Part shown: piece after piece, positions 8,671 through 17,409 of the stretch | How the letters are laid out: every line of letters starts with the position of its first letter | Position numbering within the stretch: position 1 is the stretch's first letter | Assembly: GCA_036734085.1 (NCBI GenBank) | Contig: DAIMZF010000003.1 | Coordinates: 1 to 64,000, forward strand | Direction of reading: 5' to 3' | Length of the DNA: 64,000 nucleotides | DNA from: J038 sp036734085 | Lineage (GTDB): Bacteria; Chloroflexota; Anaerolineae; Aggregatilineales; Phototrophicaceae | Made by a program: the position numbers and the translations under genes | Notes under the pieces: generated by a model | Databases searched by the model: none | Seen by the model: only the letters and a program-made list of their open reading frames with translations | Told to the model about the DNA's origin: nothing

Positions 8671-9527
8671 TTATGCCATCTCCCGCGTTTGTTGCCCTGT
8701 TTTGTCTTCTCTTCCGGTTCTACATCAGGGAATAATTCAGCAGAAATGTCGCTGTATTCACCTTCAAAATCACATTTGCCGCGTAACGGGCAGGCTTTAC
8801 AATGCTGGCCGCGTGTATAAGTTTCTAAATTTTCCCGGTTGAAGATATATGGCTTATGACTAAAGGTGCTCGCCACCCACTGCCACGACAGGTTATTGCT
8901 AGCGGGGTCACCATCCAGCAAGTGTGTTAGGAACCAGCGCGCACCCGCTTGCCACTTCACCCGCCGCCAATGCACAATATAGGCCGCTAGATACATGCGG
9001 ATATGATTATGCAAATAACCGGTTTCTCGTAGTTCACGGCTGAAGTCATCAATACATTTAAGCCCAGTTTGTCCATTGCGGATGTCTTGCGGCAATTCAT
9101 CGGCATATTGCCTGGCGATAAAGCCTGTTTTGTAGTCTTCACGATCTTTCCAGATGCCTTCGCCAATTTCTTCATATTTGCGTTGCCAATAATCGCGCCA
9201 GCCCAATTCATTGACGAATTTCTCTGCGTCAGTTTCTCTGCTCACTTGCTGGAGTGCATAATCGCGCACTTCGGCCAAGCTCAGCACACCATAGCGGATA
9301 TAGGGCGAAAGATAAGTGACATCACCATCAATGTAATTGCGCGTTTTGCTATACTGGCGTGGGTTAACCTGTTTTAGATGTTCTTCTGCGGCCATGCGTC
9401 CCCCACGTGTGGCCGGAATGTTATCGTCAATCTGTGCGGCCTGTGGGAATTCTTCCCGTAGATAAGCCAACAACTCATCACGATCTTGGAAGTCCTTCCG
9501 CATGTCACGGTTGTTTTCGGCGCTCAT
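8667..9527 (-). CDS. Photolyase/cryptochrome FAD-binding catalytic domain protein (short photolyase type)
   Basis: A 286-residue protein corresponding to the C-terminal helical FAD domain of photolyases without the usual N-terminal domain. Family signatures are NELGWRDYW (about 106-114), TGYLHNHIRMY (169-179), HLLDGDPASNNLSWQWVAS (202-220) and SHKPYIFNRENLE (223-235). These line the FAD pocket and DNA-facing surface that repair UV photoproducts using light. Four cysteines (158, 243, 246, 252) are spaced in a way that recalls the 4Fe-4S site of FeS-type bacterial photolyases, so a cluster is possible. It overlaps the DUF2256 gene before it and the alpha/beta-domain gene after it by ATGA. Confidence 0.87.
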   Translation of the reverse strand: MSAENNRDMRKDFQDRDELLAYLREEFPQAAQIDDNIPATRGGRMAAEEHLKQVNPRQYSKTRNYIDGDVTYLSPYIRYGVLSLAEVRDYALQQVSRETDAEKFVNELGWRDYWQRKYEEIGEGIWKDREDYKTGFIARQYADELPQDIRNGQTGLKCIDDFSRELRETGYLHNHIRMYLAAYIVHWRRVKWQAGARWFLTHLLDGDPASNNLSWQWVASTFSHKPYIFNRENLETYTRGQHCKACPLRGKCDFEGEYSDISAELFPDVEPEEKTKQGNKRGRWHK

Positions 9528-9688
9528 GATTGTTCAAGCCCTCGCGTAGATTTTGCCTTCGCTCCACAGGCTTTACTACAGTATTTGACATGCTCCCAGT
9601 CGCGCTCCCATTTTTTACGCCACACGAAAGGCCGTCCGCAGATTTCACACGTTTTACTGGGTAGATTAGCTTTCTTTACACCACGCAT
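9524..9688 (-). CDS. DUF2256 zinc-finger-like small protein
   Basis: A 54-residue protein too short for most gene-length cut-offs. It matches DUF2256: LPSKTCEICGRPFVWRKKW followed by W-E-x-V-K-Y-C-S-K-A-C. Cys14, Cys17, Cys37 and Cys41 form a likely zinc site. The start is ATG at 9688 with GAGAG upstream. Its TGA overlaps the ATG of the photolyase FAD-domain gene (ATGA, 9524-9527). DUF2256 genes are often found beside photolyase/cryptochrome genes, so a shared role in light repair is plausible, but no biochemical function is known to me. Confidence 0.85.
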   Translation of the reverse strand: MRGVKKANLPSKTCEICGRPFVWRKKWERDWEHVKYCSKACGAKAKSTRGLEQS

Positions 9689-9757
9689 CACCAAAGCTCT
9701 CTCATTCTAATAAATCACGAGGTAATCGTAGTGTAACGGGCTTAATTGGGGATGAGA

Positions 9758-9792
9758 ACAAAAACCCGCACAGATGAGGATTTTGTGCGGGT
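9758..9792 (-). terminator. Rho-independent terminator of the nuo operon
   Basis: Read on the minus strand, a 9-bp perfect stem (9784-9792 with 9764-9772, ACCCGCACA and its complement) is followed by a T-rich run (complement of 9758-9764). It lies 36 bases past the nuoI stop. Confidence 0.8.
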
Positions 9793-9827
9793 GATATGTC
9801 GCTGTATTTTCACAGAAAATCGACGAA

Positions 9828-10484
9828 TTAATCGTCTGTTTTAGCCGCTTTACTAGCGGCTTTCTCCGCTTTCTTACGTTCTTTAATCACATCGCTGTGT
9901 TCCCATCCGCCGCGTGCTTCTGCTTCTTCTTCGGCACGGGTCGGCGCGATGTGCTTCCAGTATGTAAACGGCTTGGATAGCTTGTTAATATCGTGGATGT
10001 GTGTCGTTGTCCGGTCGTAGCTCGCCATCTCGTAATCATGATCCATCTTGATAGCATCAAATGGACAAAATTCCGCACAGAATCCACAGTTCATGCAGAT
10101 GTCAATGTCGATGAAGAACGCCGCCGGTTCCGGGATCGGTCGTCCGGTCTTGGGGTCTTCGCTACGCACAATCCAGATACATTGTGGCGGGCAAACCTTC
10201 GCGCAGATGCCGCAACTCGTACACCAATCGCGTCCGGGTGCATCCGGGTGGTCGTCATCGTTCACAACCAAAAATGGCGTAAAACGAAAGCGCTCCGGCA
10301 CAGCCAGTTTTTCGTCCGGGTATTGCACCGTAAACGCACCCTGAGACTTTAACCCCTGCCGCACCTGGAAGTTATCTTCGCGCTTGCTGTACTTACGCCA
10401 ACCATAGCGCACATCATCCACATAAGTCTGGACGAAATGCTTCAGGGTGACGCTCAACCCTCTCAAAATACCTTTTCCGTACAT
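9828..10484 (-). CDS. nuoI: NADH-quinone oxidoreductase subunit I
   Basis: A 218-residue complex I subunit carrying clusters N6a and N6b. Two CxxCxxCxxxC motifs are intact: Cys88/91/94/98 and Cys130/133/136/140. The C-terminal 35 residues are a charged Glu/Lys/Ala-rich tail beyond the usual core. It is the last gene of iscX-nuoB-nuoCD-nuoI, starts after a GGGAG site, and is followed by a hairpin terminator. The subunit sits between the NuoD/NuoB module and the electron-input module on the cytoplasmic arm. Confidence 0.96.
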   Translation of the reverse strand: MYGKGILRGLSVTLKHFVQTYVDDVRYGWRKYSKREDNFQVRQGLKSQGAFTVQYPDEKLAVPERFRFTPFLVVNDDDHPDAPGRDWCTSCGICAKVCPPQCIWIVRSEDPKTGRPIPEPAAFFIDIDICMNCGFCAEFCPFDAIKMDHDYEMASYDRTTTHIHDINKLSKPFTYWKHIAPTRAEEEAEARGGWEHSDVIKERKKAEKAASKAAKTDD

Positions 10485-10547
10485 CTCTGCTCCCTTAGTT
10501 CCGTGTACGGGGGAAGATTTGCTGGCCTCCCCCGCCTAGATTCAGAT

Positions 10548-12416
10548 TTAGCGGTCTGTCTCACCAAGAACGATGTCGATACTGCCTAACACCGTCACCA
10601 CGTCCGCCACTTTATAGCCCTTGGACATCTGGCCGAGTGGGGTCAGGTTGATAAAGCTTGGGGCGCGGATGTGATAGCGCCAGGCGTTTTGTGTTCCCTT
10701 CGGGTCACCAGCACTCACCACATAGTAGCCGAGTTCACCTTTAGGGTTTTCCACACGCGCATAAGACTCGCCCACTGGCACACGCGGTGTATGGGCGCTC
10801 ACGCCTGTCACAGATTGGCCTTTTGTGTCTTCCAGGCGCGGTAGAATCTGGCGCAGGATACGTAGGCTTTCACGCATCTCTTGCATCCGCACATTGTAGC
10901 GATCATAGATGTCGCCGCGCACGCCAACCGGAATATCAAAGTCTAGTTCGGAGTAAATGCTGTAAGGCTCTGCCCGGCGCACATCATACGGAATACCACT
11001 CCCGCGCAATAATGGCCCGGTGGCGCTGTAGGCAACGGCCAGTTCTGGCGGCAGAATACCCACATTGATACAACGGGATTTGATAATCTCGTTTTCGTTG
11101 AGGTAATACTCATACTCGTCAAGGAAGCGCGGAAGGCGTTCGTTGATGATTTCCGTCAGATATTGCATGGTGTCGAAGTCGCGCATCCGGTCATTCACCA
11201 GATTTTGCACAGCATGGATGCGTTCCGGGATGTCCTGGAAGACGCCGCCAAAGCGCATGTAGTTGCACATCAAGCGCGAACCAGCCACTGCCTCGAAAAA
11301 GTCCAGAATTTTTTCGCGCTCGTTGTTGGCATAAAGCATCGGTGTAAAGAACGCACCTAAGTCATTTAACAAGAAGCCGATTGACCACAAATGATTCACG
11401 ATACGGGTCAATTCAGCCATCAGCACACGAATAACCTCTGCTCGGTAGCTAGGGCCATCCCAACGCGGCCCACGCGCCATCAGTTGCTCAATGGTCATCG
11501 CATAGCCGAGATTGTTCCCCATGCTGGAAAGATAATCCAGACGGTCAGTGAATGGCATATTGTGCAGATACGTGTTCCGTTCACCGATTTTTTCGTGGTT
11601 ACGGTGCAGATACCCCATCACTGGCTCTAGCGTCTGGATGGTCTCACCGTCCAGCGTAATCACCATACGGAAAACACCGTGCGTCGAAGGGTGATGCGGC
11701 CCCATATTGACCACCAGGCGGTCAGTCTGCATGGAATCATCCAGTGCTTGCACATCAACGCCCAAGCCTAAGCCCGCATAGAGTGATTCTTCTGATACAT
11801 CATTCAAGCGGGACAGGTCAAAGTCATCCGGGTATTGCACATTTTTCCCGTAGGGATTTTTTTCTTCCGAGCGGTAGACATGGCCTTGAGGCCAACGGCT
11901 CGCAAAGGGTTTAAAGTCTTCTTCGTAGTAGGCTTCCTTCCAGTCCTTACGCAGTGGATGCCCGGCGAAGCCTTCCCATAGCAGAATACGCTTAAGGTTC
12001 GGGTGTCCTGGAAAGCGAATACCGAGCAAGTCATAGGCTTCACGCTCTTGGAAGTCCGCACCCGGCCACACATCCACCAAAGACGGAATTTCCGGGTTAT
12101 CACGCGGGGTTTGCGCCTTAAACACCAATGCCCCACCGCCAGAAGTCCGGTAAGCATGGTACACCATCTCCATGTCGCTGTCCGGCTCCGCGATGGTGTG
12201 ATAGTCTACGCCTGTTGCACTGGAAAGATAGTCAAACCCCAGTTCATCGCGCACAGACCGCGCCACATCCAACAGCTTGTTACTGTCCACAATCACGCCA
12301 CTATAGCCGTCGCGGGTGTCATCGTGCACCACACCCGGGAATTTATCCTTTAAGTAAGAAATCGCCGCGTCAACGTCGTTAATTTCTACTTTTTCCGGTA
12401 ATACTTGGTCAGTCAT
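10548..12416 (-). CDS. nuoCD: NADH-quinone oxidoreductase fused subunits C/D
   Basis: A 622-residue fusion. Residues 1 to about 200 are NuoC (30-kDa subunit; HPNLKRILLWEGFAGHPLRKD is its typical end). From about 230 the protein is NuoD (49-kDa subunit; VNMGPHHPSTHGVFRM is its signature). NuoD helps form the quinone pocket with NuoB. The fusion is uninterrupted, with a linker near residues 200-228 (SRLNDVSEESLYAG). NuoC/D fusions are known from enterobacteria and others. It lies 36 bases after nuoB and 63 before nuoI, all in one direction. Confidence 0.95.
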   Translation of the reverse strand: MTDQVLPEKVEINDVDAAISYLKDKFPGVVHDDTRDGYSGVIVDSNKLLDVARSVRDELGFDYLSSATGVDYHTIAEPDSDMEMVYHAYRTSGGGALVFKAQTPRDNPEIPSLVDVWPGADFQEREAYDLLGIRFPGHPNLKRILLWEGFAGHPLRKDWKEAYYEEDFKPFASRWPQGHVYRSEEKNPYGKNVQYPDDFDLSRLNDVSEESLYAGLGLGVDVQALDDSMQTDRLVVNMGPHHPSTHGVFRMVITLDGETIQTLEPVMGYLHRNHEKIGERNTYLHNMPFTDRLDYLSSMGNNLGYAMTIEQLMARGPRWDGPSYRAEVIRVLMAELTRIVNHLWSIGFLLNDLGAFFTPMLYANNEREKILDFFEAVAGSRLMCNYMRFGGVFQDIPERIHAVQNLVNDRMRDFDTMQYLTEIINERLPRFLDEYEYYLNENEIIKSRCINVGILPPELAVAYSATGPLLRGSGIPYDVRRAEPYSIYSELDFDIPVGVRGDIYDRYNVRMQEMRESLRILRQILPRLEDTKGQSVTGVSAHTPRVPVGESYARVENPKGELGYYVVSAGDPKGTQNAWRYHIRAPSFINLTPLGQMSKGYKVADVVTVLGSIDIVLGETDR

Positions 12417-12452
12417 ACGTCCAAAATCCTTCTATCCTATAAGTCCCGGTTA

Positions 12453-13277
12453 TTACCCTTTAGCCGAGTCGTAAGCCCGCTTACGTGCTAACGCCGCCTT
12501 ACGCAGTTCCAACACACGCGCCGCATCTTCTGTATCAACCACCACCTCAGCCACTGCCGCCACTTGTGCGACTTCGACCTTTTTCACTTTGGGCTTGTGT
12601 ATATAAATCGGCAATTCACGCACACCAACGCCCTGCCCCATTGCGGCCAGTTCCGCTTGGCGGCGGATGGTATCCATCTGGCGCGGGTCGATGATGTCCG
12701 GCCCTAAAATCGGAATAGGGGTCGGCTCCGATGGCCCGACACCATACCACGGCACATCGTCCATATTTGCCAAAGATTGCCCGTCAATTTTCTTTTGTAA
12801 GGCAATCAGACCATAAAGCAGGGCTTGCGGGGTGGGCGGACAGCCCGGTACATACACGTCCACCGGGAGGTATTTATCAATCCCGGAAACCACGTTATAC
12901 CCCTCTTTAAATGGCCCGCCGCCACTTGCACATGCGCCCATCGCCATCACATACTTCGGCTCTGGCATTTGGTTGTACAGTCGCACAATCGGCACGACCA
13001 TCTTTTTTGTCACCGTGCCGGAGACAATCATCAAGTCCGACTGGCGTGGTGTCGCCCGCATGACTTCCATGCCAAAGCGCGAAAAGTCAAAGCGTGATGC
13101 CGCCGTGCCAATCATCTCGATCGCACAGCACGCCAGGCCAAATAACAACGGCCACATAGAGTTACGCCGACTCCAGTTATACAAACTGCTTAAGCTGGTA
13201 ATCGCTACGTTGCCTTTCATCTGCTCCGGCAACGGAAACTCTGTATCATGTAATTCTTGTAAATTTAGGTCTGCCAT
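12453..13277 (-). CDS. nuoB: NADH-quinone oxidoreductase subunit B
   Basis: A 274-residue complex I subunit that holds the N2 4Fe-4S cluster, the direct electron donor to quinone. The four ligands are present: Cys50 and Cys51 (GLACCAIEM), Cys116 (MGACASGGG) and Cys146 (VPGCPPTP). Residues from about 180 on are an extension beyond the usual roughly 160-180-residue core. The extension has a Pro-rich part and then an Ala/Val/Lys-rich helix-like tail; its role is unknown. The gene lies three bases after iscX and leads into nuoCD and nuoI. Confidence 0.95.
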   Translation of the reverse strand: MADLNLQELHDTEFPLPEQMKGNVAITSLSSLYNWSRRNSMWPLLFGLACCAIEMIGTAASRFDFSRFGMEVMRATPRQSDLMIVSGTVTKKMVVPIVRLYNQMPEPKYVMAMGACASGGGPFKEGYNVVSGIDKYLPVDVYVPGCPPTPQALLYGLIALQKKIDGQSLANMDDVPWYGVGPSEPTPIPILGPDIIDPRQMDTIRRQAELAAMGQGVGVRELPIYIHKPKVKKVEVAQVAAVAEVVVDTEDAARVLELRKAALARKRAYDSAKG

Positions 13278-13280
13278 CTG

Positions 13281-13502
13281 CTAATGGGTCTCCTCATACC
13301 AGTCCCGTAAAATATCTGTCAGGATTCCATCGTTTGCCAATGTTGGTTCATCCTCAAAATTGGGCAAAGCAACCACCCACTCTTTTATTTGTTCCAACCC
13401 TACTGTATCGAGATTAACTTCGGGATACACTGACATTAAAGCCAGTACAATCTCGTAGGTTGCTTCCCAGTATAATGGGGTTGTTTGTGAATTTTTACCC
13501 AT
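13281..13502 (-). CDS. iscX: IscX-like Fe-S assembly accessory protein
   Basis: A 73-residue acidic protein that fits IscX (YfhJ): YWEATYEIVLALMSVYP, then TV, then W-V-V-A-L-x-N-F-E-D-E-P, then AND-x-IL and a C-terminal W-Y-E-E-T. IscX binds the cysteine desulfurase IscS and iron and modulates cluster assembly. ATG at 13502 is used; a TTG two codons upstream (13508) is possible and no clear ribosome site separates them. It sits three bases ahead of nuoB, so an Fe-S assembly factor would be made together with Fe-S subunits of complex I. The family call is by motif pattern. Confidence 0.8.
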   Translation of the reverse strand: MGKNSQTTPLYWEATYEIVLALMSVYPEVNLDTVGLEQIKEWVVALPNFEDEPTLANDGILTDILRDWYEETH

Positions 13503-13549
13503 ACTCAAAAGGATACACCATTTTGCTGAAAATTTCGACCTATTGGCCT

Positions 13550-15025
13550 TTATTCACGGTTATCAATCTGCGCCCGTTGCAGTTGACCGCTATAATCGAT
13601 ATACACCGATTTCCATTCAGTAAAGCTATCCAATGCGGATTGCCCCGCTTCGCGCATTCCGTTGCCTGTGCCACGGGTTCCACCAAACGGGAATTGAATC
13701 TCCGCGCCTGTCGTACCGTGATTAACATACACAATACCTGTCGTCAAATCGCGGATGGCACGGAAGGCCTGATTCACGTTTTCCGTAAAAATACTGCTGG
13801 ATAGGCCATACTTCACGTTATTACTCACATGCACGGCCTCTTCCATCGTCGCAACTTCTACGATAGATAATACCGGCCCGAAGATTTCCTCTTGTTCAAC
13901 CCGCATCCCGTGTTCCACGCCGTCAAATAAGGTTGGCTCGAAGAAGAAGCCTTTCCCTAAATCTGCTTGTTTGCCGCCAGTGAGAATTCTCACGCCTTCT
14001 TGTTCTGCCACAGCCATATAGCCGCTGACCTTATCCAGCGCCCGTTGGTTGACCAGAGGCCCCACCTGTACACCTTCTTCAAGGCCATAGCCTAGCTTCA
14101 GCGAACGTGCTTTTTCCACCAGTGCTTCCACCAGCTTGGATTTTATTCCCTTCTGCACAATCAAGCGACTTGTCGCTGTACAGCGTTGCCCCGTTGTGCC
14201 GAATGCGCTCCAATTAATCGCATCAACGGCTAAATCCATATTGGCGTCATCCAGCACGATGATCGCATTCTTGCCGCCCATCTCCAACGTTACTTTTTTG
14301 CCAGTTGCGGCGGCTTTGGTATAAACGCCTAAACCGGTCGCTGTTGACCCTGTGAAGGAAATTACGCGCACATCCGGGTGGTCTACCAAAGCCGCACCAG
14401 TGATGCCCGCACCAGTGACGAGATTTAGTACACCTTCCGGCATTCCTGCCTCAATGAACACTTCCGCAAAGGCCGCCGATGTCGCCGGGACGTCTTCGCC
14501 CGGCTTCCACACCACACAATTTCCTGCTACCAGTGCGGGGAGCATCTTCCAGCTAGGCACTGCTACCGGGAAGTTCCAAGGGGTGACTAACCCTACGATG
14601 CCAACTGAATCACGTAGCGCCATACCGAATTTATTCGGCATCTCCACAGGTGCGGTATAGCCCATCATGCGGCGACCTTCCCCACCCATATAATAGGCCA
14701 TATCAATGGCTTCTTGGACATCGCCGCGTGCTTCTGCGATGACTTTGCCCATTTCACTTGTCATCAAGCGGGAGATTTCTTCTTTACGTTGTTGCAAAAC
14801 TTCCGCCACTCTGTACAGGATTTCACCTCGTCGGGGCGCAGGCATCAAGCGCCAATCATTATAGGCCGCTTTTGCCGCCGCAACTGCGGCATTCACGTCT
14901 GCGACGCCGCCAAGCGCCGCAACAGCAATCAGTTCTTCTGTCGCCGGGTTATAGCTCTCGAAAGTTTCGCCGTTAGCGGAATCAACCCATTTGCCGCCGA
15001 TGTAATGCTGAATTGTCTTGCTCAT
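13550..15025 (-). CDS. Aldehyde dehydrogenase family protein
   Basis: A 491-residue NAD(P)-dependent aldehyde dehydrogenase. Catalytic Cys282 lies in FGTTGQRCTATSR and the general base Glu248 in LEMGGKN. TPWNFP (148-153) and FTGSTATG (224-231) shape the cofactor site. The TTGQRCTATSR context recalls semialdehyde dehydrogenases such as the alpha-ketoglutaric-semialdehyde group, but the substrate cannot be fixed from sequence. It lies 41 bases upstream of iscX on the same strand, so read-through into the nuo genes is possible. A 26-bp inverted repeat lies just upstream of its start. Confidence 0.92.
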   Translation of the reverse strand: MSKTIQHYIGGKWVDSANGETFESYNPATEELIAVAALGGVADVNAAVAAAKAAYNDWRLMPAPRRGEILYRVAEVLQQRKEEISRLMTSEMGKVIAEARGDVQEAIDMAYYMGGEGRRMMGYTAPVEMPNKFGMALRDSVGIVGLVTPWNFPVAVPSWKMLPALVAGNCVVWKPGEDVPATSAAFAEVFIEAGMPEGVLNLVTGAGITGAALVDHPDVRVISFTGSTATGLGVYTKAAATGKKVTLEMGGKNAIIVLDDANMDLAVDAINWSAFGTTGQRCTATSRLIVQKGIKSKLVEALVEKARSLKLGYGLEEGVQVGPLVNQRALDKVSGYMAVAEQEGVRILTGGKQADLGKGFFFEPTLFDGVEHGMRVEQEEIFGPVLSIVEVATMEEAVHVSNNVKYGLSSSIFTENVNQAFRAIRDLTTGIVYVNHGTTGAEIQFPFGGTRGTGNGMREAGQSALDSFTEWKSVYIDYSGQLQRAQIDNRE

Positions 15026-15047
15026 TATTTTTACAGCTTTCTATTCA

Positions 15048-15073
15048 AGTTGTAGTAAACAATTTGTACAACT
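15048..15073. promoter_or_regulatory. Inverted repeat in the aldehyde dehydrogenase leader, possible operator
   Basis: AGTTGTA (15048-15054) and TACAACT (15067-15073) form 7-bp arms around a 12-base spacer, 22 bases upstream of the dehydrogenase ATG on the minus strand. An operator is one reading; the arm length is short enough that chance is not excluded. Confidence 0.3.
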
Positions 15074-15105
15074 ATACCAAACGCAGGCAGTCCGTTACAA
15101 CTTAT

Positions 15106-16050
15106 TTATTCCGTTCCGATGATGCGTGCCCCTTGTCTATCCACACTGGTTGCCCGCGATACCCCACCGATTCCGACTTCATCATATAAGCCTTGCAACA
15201 CCGCCGCGACGACCTGCGCCACTGCCATCGACTCACAAACGGCGCACAAGGTTGGCCCCGCCCCACTGATAACCAGCCCCAAAGCCCCGTTCTGTTTTGC
15301 AATTTGACGTGCTTCAGCCAGATACGGCATCAGATGAGCACGTGCTGGCTCTACGACAATATCGGCTTCCATCGCCGCCGCTATCGCCTCTATGTCCTGT
15401 CGATACAAGGCATCCACTAACCGCGCCGTTTGTCCTGTCTGGTGGATCATCTGCTTTAGGCTGATGCTCTGCGGCAACACAGCGCGCGCTTCGATGGTTG
15501 GTACGGCAACATCCGGCGTGATGAGTGCCAGGTACAAACCATCCGGCACAGGTAGCGCATAGATTCCGCTTATGTCCGTATCCGTAATGAGTGTGATGCC
15601 CCCAAGCAGGCTCGGCGCGACGTTATCCGCATGGTAGCCACTCACAATCGCTTCGCCTTCCAAACATGCCGGTAGCAATTCCTGTCGGCTGAGGGGTTCT
15701 TCAAACAAGACATTCACCGCCACCGCCGCCGCCACCGCACTTGCGGCACTACTGCCTAACCCACTGGCAAGTGGCAACCCCTTTTGTAGCCACATCCGCA
15801 CGCCGGACTCCGCCTCAATCATACGGAGGACGTGCAACGCCGCGATGCCAGCCGTGTTCTTCTCCGCTTGTAGTGGTAAACGCCCACCGTCGCCACTAAT
15901 CTGGATGATTTCCACACCCGGCGCGGAGCTACGTTCAACGCGCACGATGTCGCCTGCATCGCGCACCGCCAAACCCAGAATATCAAAGCCGATACCGATG
16001 TTTGCCATCGTCGCCGGAGCAAACGCTTCCACGCTGGTAAGTTTTGGCAA
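15106..16050 (-). CDS. thrB: Homoserine kinase
   Basis: A 314-residue GHMP kinase. The N-terminus APATMANIGIGFDILGLA and the ATP-binding loop GLPLASGLGSSAASAVAA are typical of ThrB, and a GAGPTLCAV motif lies near the end. The enzyme phosphorylates homoserine to O-phosphohomoserine, the substrate of threonine synthase. The start is TTG at 16050 with AAAGGA upstream. thrC lies divergently 54 bases away, so both threonine genes probably share one regulatory region. Confidence 0.94.
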   Translation of the reverse strand: MPKLTSVEAFAPATMANIGIGFDILGLAVRDAGDIVRVERSSAPGVEIIQISGDGGRLPLQAEKNTAGIAALHVLRMIEAESGVRMWLQKGLPLASGLGSSAASAVAAAVAVNVLFEEPLSRQELLPACLEGEAIVSGYHADNVAPSLLGGITLITDTDISGIYALPVPDGLYLALITPDVAVPTIEARAVLPQSISLKQMIHQTGQTARLVDALYRQDIEAIAAAMEADIVVEPARAHLMPYLAEARQIAKQNGALGLVISGAGPTLCAVCESMAVAQVVAAVLQGLYDEVGIGGVSRATSVDRQGARIIGTE

Positions 16051-16104
16051 AGGTGGTTATCCTTTATCTAAATAATCATCATTTTATCGCGGAAGGTTAC
16101 ACGA

Positions 16105-17409
16105 ATGACCAGCAGACTGCAATGTATGGATTGCCACACAGCCTATCCAATTGATGCCCTCATCTACACTTGTGAGACTTGCGGCGGCCTGCTTGATGTT
16201 CAACACGATCTTCAAGCGCTTAAAGGCACGCTCACACGTGCTACATTCGATGCAAGGCTCGGTAGCCTTGACCACCCCTATCGCAGTGGAGTCTGGCGCT
16301 ATAAAGAACTTGTTCACCCTTCCGCACCCGATGAACAAGTCGTCAGCAAGCCGGAAGGCAACACCAATCTTTACCACGTTCCGCAGTTGGCACAGTGGGC
16401 GGGCGTAGAAACGCTGTACTTAAAGCACGAAGGTGAAAACCCGACTGGCTCCTTTAAAGATAGAGGCATGACGGGTGGCGTGACTCATGCCCGCTTGTTG
16501 GGTATGAATCGCGTTGCATGTGCGTCTACGGGCAATACATCCGCCGCGCTTTCTGCCTATGCCGCCCAAGCTGGGATACAAGGCATTATCTTCTTTGAAA
16601 ATAAAAATATCGCGCTCGGCAAGCTATCGCAAGCGATTGCGTATGGCGCAACCTGTGTACAGATTAACGCAGACTTTGACCGCAATCTCGCCCTTGTCCG
16701 CGAGGTATCCGCCACACTCGGCGTTTATGTGCTGAACTCTGTTAATCCTTTCCGTCTGGAAGGGCAAAAGACCATCATGTTCGAGACCATCCAGCAGTTA
16801 AAATGGAATGTCCCGGATTGGGTCGTTGTGCCCGGCGGCAATCTCGGCAATTCATCCGCATTTGGTAAAGGGTTATACGAGCTTTACCAACTCGGCCTGA
16901 TTGACCGAATGCCCCGCGTTGCCATCATCCAGGCGGAAGGTGCAAATCCACTTTATCAAAGTTATCAGAGTAACTTCACGGATTTTACCCCCATGAAAGC
17001 GCAGACCATCGCCAGCGCCATCAAGATAGGCAATCCTGTCAATTACAAAAAAGCTGTACGGACACTCCAATGGACAAACGGCGTAGTGGAGCAAGTCAGC
17101 GACCAGCAGATTATGGATGCCAAAGCACAGATTGACGGGCGCGGCATCGGTTGTGAACCTGCGTCGGCTTGCTCCCTAGCGGGCGTGAAAACATTGGTGG
17201 AAAAAGGTATTATCCAGCGTGGTGAAAGTGTTGTCGGTGTCTTGACCGGACACCTGCTCAAAGACCCGGACGCCACCATCGGCTATCACACAGGTACACT
17301 CGATAGCATCCGCGCACAATACCCCAATAAGCTCCACAAAGCAGAAGGGGACGCACAGGCCATCATTGAGATACTCAACCATGCGCTCCCGATGGAGTAT
17401 GCCAATTAA
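16105..17409 (+). CDS. thrC: Threonine synthase
   Basis: A 434-residue PLP enzyme that converts O-phosphohomoserine to threonine. An N-terminal zinc-ribbon-like motif (Cys7, Cys10, Cys23, Cys26) precedes the catalytic fold. Lys118 in ENPTGSFKDRG should carry PLP, and PGGNLGN provides the phosphate loop. The ATG is preceded by GGAAGG at eight bases. It is divergent from thrB. Its TAA overlaps the stop of the convergent acetoacetate-decarboxylase-like gene (TTAA, 17406-17409). Confidence 0.95.
   Translation: MTSRLQCMDCHTAYPIDALIYTCETCGGLLDVQHDLQALKGTLTRATFDARLGSLDHPYRSGVWRYKELVHPSAPDEQVVSKPEGNTNLYHVPQLAQWAGVETLYLKHEGENPTGSFKDRGMTGGVTHARLLGMNRVACASTGNTSAALSAYAAQAGIQGIIFFENKNIALGKLSQAIAYGATCVQINADFDRNLALVREVSATLGVYVLNSVNPFRLEGQKTIMFETIQQLKWNVPDWVVVPGGNLGNSSAFGKGLYELYQLGLIDRMPRVAIIQAEGANPLYQSYQSNFTDFTPMKAQTIASAIKIGNPVNYKKAVRTLQWTNGVVEQVSDQQIMDAKAQIDGRGIGCEPASACSLAGVKTLVEKGIIQRGESVVGVLTGHLLKDPDATIGYHTGTLDSIRAQYPNKLHKAEGDAQAIIEILNHALPMEYAN

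Noticed and set aside
9486..9710. A plus-strand 74-codon frame
   Set aside because: It is the shadow of the DUF2256 gene on the minus strand, whose cysteine pattern and ATGA overlap support the minus strand.
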